Shown piece after piece: positions 1-7,999 of a DNA stretch of 64,000 nt. A program made the position numbers and the translations under genes. The notes under the pieces are model-generated. The model was not told where the DNA came from and searched no databases. It saw only the letters and a list, made by a program, of their open reading frames with translations. Origin of the DNA: Geminicoccus sp036263595 (lineage in GTDB: Bacteria > Pseudomonadota > Alphaproteobacteria > Geminicoccales > Geminicoccaceae); NCBI RefSeq assembly GCF_036263595.1, contig NZ_DATAGQ010000194.1, positions 1 to 64,000 of the forward strand. Reading direction: 5' to 3'. Numbering within the stretch: the stretch's first letter is position 1; each line of letters starts with the position of its first letter.

Positions 1-295
1 CTGGCAGTACTTTCTCCACGTCCGCCTGCCGCTCCTGGCTCCCGCCCTCCTGATCGCGGCGCTGCTGCGGGCGCTGGATGCCTTCCGGATCTTCGACTTG
101 GTCTACGTGCTTACCGGCGGTGGTCCCGCCGACGCCACCGAGACCCTGTCGACCCTGACCTACAAGACGTTGTTCTCCACCCTGCAGTTCGGCTACGGCT
201 CGGCAATGGCGACCGCCATGTTCCTCACCGAGGCGATCATCGCGCTCGGCTTCGGCATCTGGCTGGTCCGGCGCATGCGGCGGAGCCAGGGCTGA
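1..295 (+). CDS. sugar ABC transporter permease (C-terminal part)
   Basis: This is the 3' end of a MalF/UgpA-type inner-membrane permease; the start lies upstream of the window and the open frame begins at base 2. It would form the import channel together with the next gene. The visible part has the LPLLAPALLIAAL stretch that follows the EAA loop, then a FDLVYVLTGGGP segment typical of MalF-like sugar permeases, and a final hydrophobic helix ending in a basic tail (RRMRRSQG). Its stop codon TGA overlaps the ATG of the next permease by one base (TGATG), so the two are probably translationally coupled. The sugar cannot be told from this fragment. Confidence 0.9.
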   Translation, partial: WQYFLHVRLPLLAPALLIAALLRALDAFRIFDLVYVLTGGGPADATETLSTLTYKTLFSTLQFGYGSAMATAMFLTEAIIALGFGIWLVRRMRRSQG

Positions 296-1137
296 TGACC
301 GACATGCGCCGCCGCCGCTTCGTCCGCGAGCGCTTCCTGCAGCTGGCGGGCCTCCTGATCGTACTCTGGTCGGTCGGACCCTTCCTCTGGCAGGTCAGCA
401 CCTCATTGCAGCCGGACCGGCTGCTCATGGAAACCCCGCCCAGCCTCCTGCCGATCCCGCCGACCTTTGAGCACTTCCGCAACGTGTTCGTGATCAAGGA
501 ATTCCACTGGTACATCCTGAATTCCGTGATCATCGCGGGCGCCACAACGCTGTTCTGCCTCCTGTTCGGCACGCTCGGCGCGTTCGCGCTGGCCCGTTTC
601 GACATCCGTGGCCGCTACGGCATCCTGGGCGTCATCCTGTCGATCTCGATGTTTCCGCAGATCGCGATCGTGGCCCCGCTCTACCTGACCATGTCCAGCC
701 TGAACCTGCTGGACACCTATACCAGCCTGATCGTGATCGATCTGGCGCTGGGACTGCCGCTCGTGATCTGGGTCCTGTTCGGCTACTTCCACGCCATCCC
801 CCGCGAGATCGACGAGGCCGCCACCATCGACGGTGCCGGGCCGTTGCGCACGCTCTGGCTGATCATCCTGCCCATGGCGCTGCCGGGCATCGTGACTACC
901 GGCCTCCTGGTCTTCATCGCCACCTGGAACGAGTTCATGTTTGCCTTGGCCTTCACCTCGACCATCGACCGCCAGCCAATTCCCGTCGGCATCGCGAACT
1001 TCCAGAATCTCTACTACGTGCCCTGGGGCGACTTGGCAGCCGCCTCCGTGGTGGTCACGCTGCCGCTGGTCGCCATGGTGCTGGTGTTTCAGCGCCGCAT
1101 CATTGCGGGCCTCACCCAGGGAGCGGTCAAGGAATGA
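295..1137 (+). CDS. carbohydrate ABC transporter permease, MalG type
   Basis: Second inner-membrane permease of a CUT1-type sugar importer, 280 residues, the usual length for the family. An N-terminal membrane helix lies at about residues 15-33, and five more hydrophobic segments follow. The cytoplasmic EAA loop that contacts the ATPase is visible at about residues 174-195 (EAATIDGAG, then ILPMALPG). The ATG start overlaps the upstream permease stop, and the gene's own stop overlaps the next start as ATGA, so permease, permease and kinase form one coupled unit. The ATPase and binding protein are not in the window. Family assignment is firm; the substrate is unknown, though the adjacent kinase suggests a hexose or related sugar. 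Confidence 0.93.
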   Translation: MTDMRRRRFVRERFLQLAGLLIVLWSVGPFLWQVSTSLQPDRLLMETPPSLLPIPPTFEHFRNVFVIKEFHWYILNSVIIAGATTLFCLLFGTLGAFALARFDIRGRYGILGVILSISMFPQIAIVAPLYLTMSSLNLLDTYTSLIVIDLALGLPLVIWVLFGYFHAIPREIDEAATIDGAGPLRTLWLIILPMALPGIVTTGLLVFIATWNEFMFALAFTSTIDRQPIPVGIANFQNLYYVPWGDLAAASVVVTLPLVAMVLVFQRRIIAGLTQGAVKE

Positions 1138-2375
1138 GCGTCGTGCTCGCGGACGTGCAGGCGCTGGCTGCTTCGGGCTGGCGCGACGCCTATGGCGAAC
1201 TGGTGGAACGCCTGCCCGGGCTGGCCGGCCGGGCCCGCCTGACCATGTGCGGCATGAGCACCTGCGTGGACGCCTATCTGCGCCTGGAAGAGGCGGCCGC
1301 GCTTTTGGCCGCCGACCCTGCGACGCCGCAAGGTGCCTTTGGTGCGCGTCTGCTCGACCGCGCCCGTCGTGGGGTGGGCGGCGAGATCAGCGTGGACTGG
1401 CCGGACGGGCCCGGCTGGGTCGAAGCGAACCTGCCGTTGAGCTGGGGCCTGGGCGGCACCGGCGCGCAGGCGGCCCAGATGCTGGCCCATCTGGGTGCAC
1501 CGACCCTGGTCGCCGTGGCCGACCGGACCTCAAGGCAGCTGGACCGCTTCCACCCGGGCGTCGGCCTCGCCACGGCCGAAGGGCTCCAGTCCGTTGGGGC
1601 CATCACCGGCCTGCCGGGCATTGGCAAGCTGCCCCACTACATCGTCGAGTTCAGTGCCGGTGCCACAGTGGGACCCTATACCCTGCCCCGTTCCTCCCGG
1701 GTCATCTGCCGCTTCGGCGACGATCCCCTGGAAGACGATCCCTTGTTCGACCGGCTGAGCATCGCGATGGCCGCAAGCGCGGGTTCCGCCATCCTGTCCG
1801 GCTACAACGAGGTGCCGTCGGAACTGATGGAAGCGAGCCTCCAGCGCACCGCCGCCCTGGCCCGTGCCTGGCGCGACGCCGGCCTGCCGCTCGTTCATCT
1901 GGAACTCGGCGACTTCCACGACATGGCCGAGGCCTGGCCGGTCCTGGACGGGCTGGCCGGGCCGGTCAACTCGCTTGGCCTGAGCCTGTCGGAGCTGAAC
2001 CGCCTGGTGCCGGACAGCAGCCCCGCCGCGGACCGCGCTGCCGCGCTGGGGGACCGGCTGAAGCTGGACCGCGTCGCCGTGCACTACGATACCTTCGCGC
2101 TGGCCGTGACCACGGGCGACCCCGCCCGCGAACTGGAAGCCCTGATGACCGGCTCCCTCGTGGCTGCCACGCGCGCCCGGCATGGCCATGTCATCGTGCC
2201 TGATCGCGTCCCCGATGGCGCCGTCTTCGAGCCCCCGTCCTTCCCCCGCATCGGCCGGATCGGCAGCTGGAACCTCGTCACATGCGCCACGCCCTGGCTG
2301 AAGCACCCGGCTGCCACGATCGGCCTGGGCGACACCTTCCTGGCCGGCACGCTGCTGGCACTGGGCAGGGCATAG
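1134..2375 (+). CDS. ADP-dependent-type sugar kinase (ribokinase fold)
   Basis: A 413-residue protein resembling the ADP-dependent glucokinase/phosphofructokinase family, a branch of the ribokinase fold best known from archaea. Visible hallmarks are an N-terminal substrate-binding strand (CGMSTCVDAYL, residues 39-49), a glycine-rich GLGGTGAQAA at 105-114 matching the family's GGNA/GGQA-type segment, and a C-terminal GLGD (397-400) carrying the catalytic aspartate in the GXGD signature. It starts with ATGA inside the stop of the sugar permease, so it probably phosphorylates the imported sugar. The phosphoryl donor (ADP or ATP) and the substrate cannot be read from sequence. Ribokinase-fold membership is strong; the ADP-dependent subfamily is an inference from length and motif layout. 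Confidence 0.65.
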   Translation: MSVVLADVQALAASGWRDAYGELVERLPGLAGRARLTMCGMSTCVDAYLRLEEAAALLAADPATPQGAFGARLLDRARRGVGGEISVDWPDGPGWVEANLPLSWGLGGTGAQAAQMLAHLGAPTLVAVADRTSRQLDRFHPGVGLATAEGLQSVGAITGLPGIGKLPHYIVEFSAGATVGPYTLPRSSRVICRFGDDPLEDDPLFDRLSIAMAASAGSAILSGYNEVPSELMEASLQRTAALARAWRDAGLPLVHLELGDFHDMAEAWPVLDGLAGPVNSLGLSLSELNRLVPDSSPAADRAAALGDRLKLDRVAVHYDTFALAVTTGDPARELEALMTGSLVAATRARHGHVIVPDRVPDGAVFEPPSFPRIGRIGSWNLVTCATPWLKHPAATIGLGDTFLAGTLLALGRA

Positions 2376-2467
2376 GCCCGAACCCAAGGGCGGGTATCGC
2401 CCCACAAGTCGCGGCTAGGCGACGCCGTCGGAGGGTTGCGAGGTATCCGTCGCGTTCATCGGACGGG

Positions 2468-2488
2468 TATACTACACTGTGAACAGTG
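2468..2488 (+). promoter_or_regulatory. candidate promoter -10 with overlapping palindrome
   Basis: A good -10-like hexamer TATACT (2468-2473) is followed directly by a perfect dyad CACTGT-GA-ACAGTG (2475-2488), placed where transcription would start. It lies about 90 bases before the small gene at 2580. No convincing -35 box is visible. The position of the dyad fits an operator, but this is unproven. Confidence 0.35.
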
Positions 2489-2579
2489 GGTAACAGGACC
2501 AGGGGCCGTTGGTTCGGATCGATGCTCTCCACGATGCGCATCCAGGTGATGAATGCGTTTGCGAGAGTGGACTTTCGTG

Positions 2580-2882
2580 ATGGAAGCTATCGTCAGAACA
2601 TATACCGGCAAGGGTGCGAGCGAGTTGTTCGACCTGCTGGAGAAGCATAAGGCAGACGTCGAGAAGGCCATAACCTCCGTCAAGGGCGTCGAAAGCTATA
2701 CGCTGGTCCGAAGCAGTGACGGCGACGGCGGGATGTCGGTCACCGTAGGCCAGGACAAGACGTCCATCGAAGAGAGCGCCCGCACGGCCAAGGAATGGAT
2801 TGCGCACAATGCAGGAAGCATTGGCGCGGGCGCGCCAAAGGTCTTTGCAGGAACAGTCATCATTCACGCCACGAAGCGTTAG
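2580..2882 (+). CDS. small protein of unknown function
   Basis: About 100 residues starting MEAIVRTYTGKG. I prefer the ATG at 2580 over the in-frame ATG at 2553 because GAGAGTGG lies a suitable distance upstream of it. The layout (strand, helix around ELFDLLEKHKADVEKAI, strands around YTLVRSS and MSVTVGQDK, helix, final strand) recalls the dimeric alpha-beta barrel folds of antibiotic-monooxygenase-like proteins, but no diagnostic motif is present. It stands alone, with a possible regulated promoter upstream and a hairpin downstream. It has no signal peptide and is probably cytoplasmic. I do not assign a function. Confidence 0.7.
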   Translation: MEAIVRTYTGKGASELFDLLEKHKADVEKAITSVKGVESYTLVRSSDGDGGMSVTVGQDKTSIEESARTAKEWIAHNAGSIGAGAPKVFAGTVIIHATKR

Positions 2883-2896
2883 GCTCCAGCCGCAAG

Positions 2897-2922
2897 CCCG
2901 GCCGGGCAGTTGCTCGGCCGGG
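2897..2922. terminator. GC-rich hairpin after the small unknown gene
   Basis: Perfect 8-bp arms CCCGGCCG (2897-2904) and CGGCCGGG (2915-2922) with a 10-base loop begin 14 bases after the stop at 2882. No clear T-run follows, so it may slow or terminate transcription but is not a classical intrinsic terminator. Confidence 0.4.
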
Positions 2923-3147
2923 TATGTTCGCTCCGTGCCGGGCTTTGTGACTGACCGGGCTTCCAGCCTGTCCGGCAGCCGCACGGCAGAGGTGTGCCTG
3001 CGCAGCGCAGGTCCCTCGAAGTCAGGGCACGAATTTCACAGTCGATAGTTGGGTGACTCCCGCGCAAGCAGACCCTAAGAACGGCTCGAAGTTCTGATCA
3101 AGAACATCCGGTGGAGCTGCGCAGCGTACTTGCGGGGGGAGCGGATC

Positions 3148-4380
3148 GTGAAGACATGGATGATCGTCCTGCTGGGGAGCGCCTGCCTCTCGGCCGCCGG
3201 CCTGCCGGCCCAGGCCGAGGAGGATGTGTTCACGCCGCTGGCGGCGGTGCCGTTCAACCCGACCACGACCCCCGTCCCCGGCACCGATGGCAAGTGGCAT
3301 TTCGTCTATGAGCTGGAGTTCGCCAACACGCGGCCGGTCCCGGCAACGCTCGAGGAGGTGAAGGTCGTCGGGCTGCCGGCGGAGGACAAGGACGGCAAGC
3401 AGCAGCGCAAAGAAAGCCGCACCGTGCGTAGCCTCGCCACCTTCGATCCGTCATCGTTCCCGACCAGGCTCAACCAGCTGAACAACCAGCCGGCCGAGGA
3501 TGCGACGATCGAGTTGAACTCGACGCGGCTGTTCCTGATCGATCTGGCGGTGGCACAGCAGGAGATCCCGGCCAGGCTCGGCCATGTGCTGCGGCTCACC
3601 GGGAAGGGGACGAAGGCCAGCAACCAGACCCCGGTCGAGCAGAGCTACCCGGCCGCGACCTTGAAGGTGGCCCGCGACCTTCCCAAGATCCACCCGCCGC
3701 TCACAGGCAAGGGCTGGGTGGCGGTCAACGGATGCTGCGAGCCAGGCGCACACCGGTCGACGGCCGTGCCGGTCAACGGGCAGCTCCACTATGCCCAGCG
3801 GTTCGCGATCGATTGGGTGCGCCTGGACAGCCAGGGTCGGCTACGCAACGGCCCCGCGGACGAGGTCGAGAGCTACACTGCTTACGGGGCGAAGCTCTAC
3901 GCGGTCGCCGACGCAACCGTCGTCTCGACACTGGACGGGCTTCCCAACCAGACACCGCCCAACGGGCCCGACCCCGACACCATCACGATCGACAATGTCG
4001 ACGGCAACCATGTCGTCCTGGACCTGGGACACGGCTACTATGCCTTCTATGCCCATATGAAGCCCGGTTCGGTGCGCGTCCGCGTCGGCCAGAAGGTGCG
4101 GGCCGGTGACGTGCTGGGCCTGCTCGGCAACAGCGGGAACTCCACCGCCCCCCACCTGCACTTCCACATCATGAGCGGCCCCTCGGTCCTCGGCTCCGAG
4201 GGCGTGCCCTACGTGATCGACCGGTTCAAGTTCGCGGGCAAGATCCCCGAATCCGCCCTTACCGAGGACATGGGTGGCAATTTCCGCCGCTACCTGTTGC
4301 CGACGTCCCAGTTCCGCACGGAGCAGTTCCGCACGGAGCAGTTCCCGCTCGACCTGGACATCATCGACTTCTGGCAGTGA
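3148..4380 (+). CDS. exported M23-family metallopeptidase
   Basis: About 410 residues. I place the start at GTG 3148, because GGGGGAG lies 7 bases upstream and the protein then opens with a clean signal peptide (VKTWMIVLLGSACLSAAGLPAQA) ending AQA-EE. The C-terminal half carries the LytM/M23 zinc peptidase domain. The FAIDWV segment precedes a GHGYYAFYAHMKPG run, and the catalytic HLHFH cluster is at about residues 336-340. M23 enzymes usually cut peptidoglycan cross-links in the periplasm. The N-terminal 150 residues are unassigned. The last residues contain a duplicated QFRTE caused by a 15-base tandem repeat. It ends convergently with the dehydrogenase at 4460. Confidence 0.85.
   Translation: MKTWMIVLLGSACLSAAGLPAQAEEDVFTPLAAVPFNPTTTPVPGTDGKWHFVYELEFANTRPVPATLEEVKVVGLPAEDKDGKQQRKESRTVRSLATFDPSSFPTRLNQLNNQPAEDATIELNSTRLFLIDLAVAQQEIPARLGHVLRLTGKGTKASNQTPVEQSYPAATLKVARDLPKIHPPLTGKGWVAVNGCCEPGAHRSTAVPVNGQLHYAQRFAIDWVRLDSQGRLRNGPADEVESYTAYGAKLYAVADATVVSTLDGLPNQTPPNGPDPDTITIDNVDGNHVVLDLGHGYYAFYAHMKPGSVRVRVGQKVRAGDVLGLLGNSGNSTAPHLHFHIMSGPSVLGSEGVPYVIDRFKFAGKIPESALTEDMGGNFRRYLLPTSQFRTEQFRTEQFPLDLDIIDFWQ
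4309..4338 (+). repeat. two tandem copies of a 15-base unit in the M23 gene
   Basis: CAGTTCCGCACGGAG occurs at 4309-4323 and 4324-4338, and a third partial copy (CAGTTCC) starts at 4339. It adds in-frame QFRTE repeats near the C-terminus of the peptidase. This looks like replication slippage and is harmless to the frame. Confidence 0.9.
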
Positions 4381-4389
4381 CGGGTCGAC

Positions 4390-4434
4390 CGCCCTCAGGA
4401 TGGCATGCGCATCGCCGCACCCTTCCTGAGGGCG
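4390..4434. terminator. inverted repeat between convergent genes
   Basis: Perfect 11-bp arms CGCCCTCAGGA (4390-4400) and TCCTGAGGGCG (4424-4434) are separated by 23 bases. They sit between the converging M23 peptidase and dehydrogenase stops. The position suggests a bidirectional terminator or transcript-end structure, although the loop is long and no T-run follows. Confidence 0.4.
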
Positions 4435-4459
4435 ATGCCGGTGGCCGGGCGGGGATTGC

Positions 4460-5356
4460 CTACTTCTTCCCGCCGAACAGTTCCGCCAGGTAGTCCACCA
4501 TCTCCGGCACCATCCGGTCGCCCCAGCCCTCGGCGGTCGCCAGCGACAGCGCCTGCTTGGCCCCCACCGACATCACGCTCGGCACGCCCAGGTCGTCTGC
4601 CATCCGGACGTAATAGCCCACGTCCTTGCGCGCATTGGCGATCGAGAAGGCCAGCATGGCTGGATTGCCATCGATGGCGTTCGCCTTGACGAAGTCCATC
4701 ATGCCCGAGCGCAGCGGCCCTGCCGACATCACCCCATAGAGCTGGTCGCGCGCGATCCCCGCCTTGTCGGCCATGGCGAACGCTTCCGACATGGCGCAGG
4801 CCGTGGTCATCGCGAAGAAGTTGTTGATCAGCTTGAGCGTGTGGCCGGCGCCCAGCGGCCCGACATGAAAGACGTTCTCGCCGAGGTCAGCGAAGATCGG
4901 CTTGGCCCGCTCGAAGGCCGCGGGGTCGCCGGCCGCCATGATGTTGAGCTTGCCCTCCTTGGCATGGGAGGGCGTGCGGCCAAGCGGCGCGTCCATGTAG
5001 GTCGCTCCCTTGGCGGCCACCATCGGCGCCAGGCGCTTGGTCGAATCCGGCAAGGACGTGCCGAAGTCGATAACCAGCGCTCCGGACTTTACGCCCTCGA
5101 TGATGCCATCCGGCCCCAGCATGCGTGCCTCGACCGAGGCGGAAGTGTCCATGCAGAGCATCACGACGTCGCTGTGCGCCGCCACCTCGCGGGCCGTCTT
5201 GACCTCGGTGGCACCACGGCCGACCGCCGCGTCCACCGCGGTGCGGCTGCGGTTGGCGACGACGGTCATGGGATAGCCCAGACCCTGAAGGCGCTCGACC
5301 ATGGCCGAACCCATCAATCCCAGGCCGATGAATCCGATCGCGGGCTTCTCGTTCAT
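4460..5356 (-). CDS. NAD(P)-dependent beta-hydroxyacid dehydrogenase family protein
   Basis: 298 residues, typical for 3-hydroxyisobutyrate dehydrogenase / 2-hydroxy-3-oxopropionate reductase relatives. The N-terminal Rossmann motif IGFIGLGLMGSAM is at residues 8-20. The substrate-binding DAPLGRTPSHAKEGKL corresponds to the family's DAPVSGG segment, and GAGHTLKLINNFF carries the conserved catalytic lysine. The enzyme oxidises or reduces a small beta-hydroxyacid with NAD(P) in the cytoplasm. The segment after DAP is RTPSHAKEG rather than SGG, which points to a non-HIBADH substrate. It is followed on the same strand by nothing obvious, and the HDAC-like gene lies upstream 58 bases away. The exact substrate is unknown. 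Confidence 0.88.
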   Translation of the reverse strand: MNEKPAIGFIGLGLMGSAMVERLQGLGYPMTVVANRSRTAVDAAVGRGATEVKTAREVAAHSDVVMLCMDTSASVEARMLGPDGIIEGVKSGALVIDFGTSLPDSTKRLAPMVAAKGATYMDAPLGRTPSHAKEGKLNIMAAGDPAAFERAKPIFADLGENVFHVGPLGAGHTLKLINNFFAMTTACAMSEAFAMADKAGIARDQLYGVMSAGPLRSGMMDFVKANAIDGNPAMLAFSIANARKDVGYYVRMADDLGVPSVMSVGAKQALSLATAEGWGDRMVPEMVDYLAELFGGKK

Positions 5357-5414
5357 CCGGCGTCACCTTTCCCGTTCTAGCTGGACCTCCCCTTCCCGCC
5401 GGGAGGACGGGGCG

Positions 5415-6515
5415 TCAAGGGATCCGGTCGACCAGGGCAGCCGCCACGTCGATGGCCGCCGCCTGGTGCGGCTGCAACTCATGGCCGGCCCAGGCGTCCA
5501 TCGGCGCCTGCCAGGGATCGACCACCCCGGTGCGCTGTCCCGTCAGCGTCTCGAGGACGGCCAGACCGCAATAGGGCACGTGCATCTCCGAGTAGCCGCC
5601 CTCGTGACTGAACACGAGCCGGCCCCCACAGACATCGCGGGCCACCTCCATCAACAGCCGGGTCAGCGTCCGGTAGCCGTCGGACGTCATCATCATGCGT
5701 CCCAGCGGATCGGCACCGCTCGCATCGAAGCCCGAGGGCACCAGGATCATCTCCGGCCGAAAGCGCCGCAGCGCCGGCACCACCACCCGCTCGAAGGCCG
5801 CCACATAGGCTCCGACCCCGGACCCGGCGGGCAGGGGGATGTTCAGGTTGGCGCCCTCCCCGGCTCCCGTCCCGGTCTCGCTGACGAGGCCGCTGTCCGG
5901 CGGGAACAGCCGGTCCTGGTGGATCGAGATGGTGAGCACGTCGCGCTCGCCATCAAAGGCCGCCTGGGTGCCGTTGCCGTGATGGACGTCCCAATCGACC
6001 GTCGCGACCCGGCCCACCCCATGCACGGCGCGCGCATGCATCACCGCCACCGCCACGTTGCCGAACAGGCAGAAGCCCATCCCCTGGTCCGCCACCGCAT
6101 GATGCCCTGGCGGGCGGACCAGCGCGTAGGCGTTCGCCACCTGGCCCTTGAGCACCCCCTCCATGGCCGCGATCGTCCCGCCCGCTGCCAGGCAGGCGAT
6201 CTCGAACGAACCGTGGCCGTAGGGGGTAAGGCCCTCGTCGTCGCCCTTGAGTCTGGACGAGCCCGCCTTGACCCGTGCGATATGCTCGCGCGTGTGGAAG
6301 CGTGCGAGTTCGTCCTCCGTGGCCAGCCTGGGCTTGATCGGGGTCAGCCGGTCGAGCAGGCCGCTCACTTCGACCAGGTTGCGGAAGCGCCGCTTGGTCT
6401 GCGGGTTCTCGGCATGGACTCCTGGCTCCACCGTAAGCCCCGCCGGGAACACGGAGGCGTAGCGCCCCGTGTCGTGCCAGAAGAACAGTTCGTGACACAC
6501 CCAGCCGGTCGACAT
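5415..6515 (-). CDS. class II histone-deacetylase-like amidohydrolase
   Basis: About 366 residues from ATG 6515, chosen over an upstream in-frame start because GCGGAG lies about 8 bases before it and homologues begin near MSTGWVCHE. Zinc-dependent deacetylase signatures are clear: RPPGHHA at about 134-140, DWDVHHGNGT at about 174-183 with the metal ligands and catalytic histidine pair, and a C-terminal EGGYSE. Bacterial members deacetylate polyamines or other small acetylated amides in the cytoplasm, not histones. It lies on the same strand as the dehydrogenase and is separated from the divergent polysaccharide operon by about 250 bases. The substrate is not determinable here. Confidence 0.88.
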   Translation of the reverse strand: MSTGWVCHELFFWHDTGRYASVFPAGLTVEPGVHAENPQTKRRFRNLVEVSGLLDRLTPIKPRLATEDELARFHTREHIARVKAGSSRLKGDDEGLTPYGHGSFEIACLAAGGTIAAMEGVLKGQVANAYALVRPPGHHAVADQGMGFCLFGNVAVAVMHARAVHGVGRVATVDWDVHHGNGTQAAFDGERDVLTISIHQDRLFPPDSGLVSETGTGAGEGANLNIPLPAGSGVGAYVAAFERVVVPALRRFRPEMILVPSGFDASGADPLGRMMMTSDGYRTLTRLLMEVARDVCGGRLVFSHEGGYSEMHVPYCGLAVLETLTGQRTGVVDPWQAPMDAWAGHELQPHQAAAIDVAAALVDRIP

Positions 6516-6770
6516 CCGCACACTCCGCTTGCCGTTTTGCGTGGTGCGACACACGCGGCCGGCAAAGAAAAGGTCAAGACCAACATTGCGGGCGGAGGCA
6601 AATGATTCCGTCGTCAGGATGCACCACAAGACGCATGTTCTCGCGGCCGTGATTGCGAGATACGGAGCACGCGGCTAGGGATCGTGGCATTGGACTGGGT
6701 TGCGATTCGTTGCGACAGACCACAATTCACGATCCAAGTTTGTTTTTGGCGGAAGCGCCGGGGTAGCAGA

Positions 6771-7997
6771 ATGGCACCGATCAACGTTCTCTGGCTCATC
6801 GACCATGTCTGCTATGACGGCAGTCTGCATGGCGGTGGCCGGCTGTTCATGAATCTGGCGCCGATGTTCGATCCCGAGGAAGTCCGGATCTTCCCTTACT
6901 TCCTGCGTGCCAGCGACGAGGTCGTGGAACTGTTCAAGACCGCGCCCATGAAGGTCGTGAACCTGAACAAGGGCAAGTACGACCCCACCACGCTCTCGAC
7001 CATCGCTGCCTTGTGCAAGAAGCACGACATCGATGTCATGCACCTGTTCTGCTATGCCGCGTCCACGTTCGGCCGGATCGCCGGCAAGATGAACGGCGTG
7101 CCGACCGTCGTGCACGACTTCGACACCCAGATCTATTTTCCCTACCCGACCTATCTGAAGGTCGCCGACCGCATGCTGGCCTCCTCGACCGGCCATGCGC
7201 TGGCCGCCTCGCCCATGTGCCGCGACTATATGCGCGACGTGCGCAAGCTCCCGGCCGACCGGCTGTCGGTGATGCCGCACGCCATCCCGGAATCGCGCTT
7301 CGAGGCGGCCCGCAAGACCGACCGCGCCAGCGCCCGTGCCGAACTGGGCTGGGGCGACGACCAGAAGGTCTTCGTCTGCGCCACCAAGCTCGGGCCGGAG
7401 CGCGGCAACGAGTACCTGCTGGAGGCGTTCGCCAAGGTCGTCCAGCAGCGCCCGAACGCGCGCCTGGCCCTGATCTACAAGCCGACCTACTACCATCGCA
7501 CGCCGAAGGAGTACGAGAACATCCCGTGGATCCGGGATACCGAGTACATGGTCAACGAGCTGAAGAAGATCGTGGCGGACCTGAAGATCGGCGACCATGT
7601 CGACCTGATCGAGCAGCTGGACCATCCCACCCCGGCCCTGGCCGGCGCGGATGCCATGGTGCTGCCGTTCCTCAACGAGCGCTTCAGCTCGGTCTACCTG
7701 CTGGAAGGCTTCGCGCATGGCTTGCCTGCCATCGCGACCGATCTCGGCGAGCAGAAGGAACTGCTGGGCCATACCGGTGCCGGTGTGCTGGTGAAGCCCG
7801 GCGATGCGGACGTGCTGGCCGCTGCCATGGTCGACCTGATCGACCATCCCGAGAAGCAGGCGCAGATGTCGGCGGCCGCCAGGCAGGTGGCCGAGCGGCA
7901 CAGCGTGCGCGCCAACGCCGCCGGACTTGCCCGCATGTACCGTCAGCTGGCCCAGCCGCAGGGCGTAGGTGCGGCCGCGGTCACCGGGAGCCACTGA
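6771..7997 (+). CDS. glycosyltransferase, GT4-like
   Basis: About 408 residues from ATG 6771 (MAPINVLWLID). An in-frame ATG at 6684 would add an unlikely basic leader. The two-lobed GT-B layout is visible. The N-terminal half has a GGGRLFMNLAP loop. The C-terminal half has FVCATKLGPERGNEYLLEAF (the start of the nucleotide-sugar-binding domain) and LPFLNERFSSVYLLEGFAHGLP, where the EGFA/ATD region resembles the donor-binding E-x7-E element. It opens an operon whose other members suggest surface glycan or glycolipid assembly. It probably acts at the cytoplasmic face. Donor and acceptor are unknown. Confidence 0.85.
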   Translation: MAPINVLWLIDHVCYDGSLHGGGRLFMNLAPMFDPEEVRIFPYFLRASDEVVELFKTAPMKVVNLNKGKYDPTTLSTIAALCKKHDIDVMHLFCYAASTFGRIAGKMNGVPTVVHDFDTQIYFPYPTYLKVADRMLASSTGHALAASPMCRDYMRDVRKLPADRLSVMPHAIPESRFEAARKTDRASARAELGWGDDQKVFVCATKLGPERGNEYLLEAFAKVVQQRPNARLALIYKPTYYHRTPKEYENIPWIRDTEYMVNELKKIVADLKIGDHVDLIEQLDHPTPALAGADAMVLPFLNERFSSVYLLEGFAHGLPAIATDLGEQKELLGHTGAGVLVKPGDADVLAAAMVDLIDHPEKQAQMSAAARQVAERHSVRANAAGLARMYRQLAQPQGVGAAAVTGSH

Positions 7998-7999
7998 CC

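Noticed and set aside
6198..6208. Partial match CGAACGAACC to the shared NEP motif
   Set aside because: It lacks the flanking CAY and the final CRA, and it reads on the opposite strand of the HDAC-like gene; likely chance.
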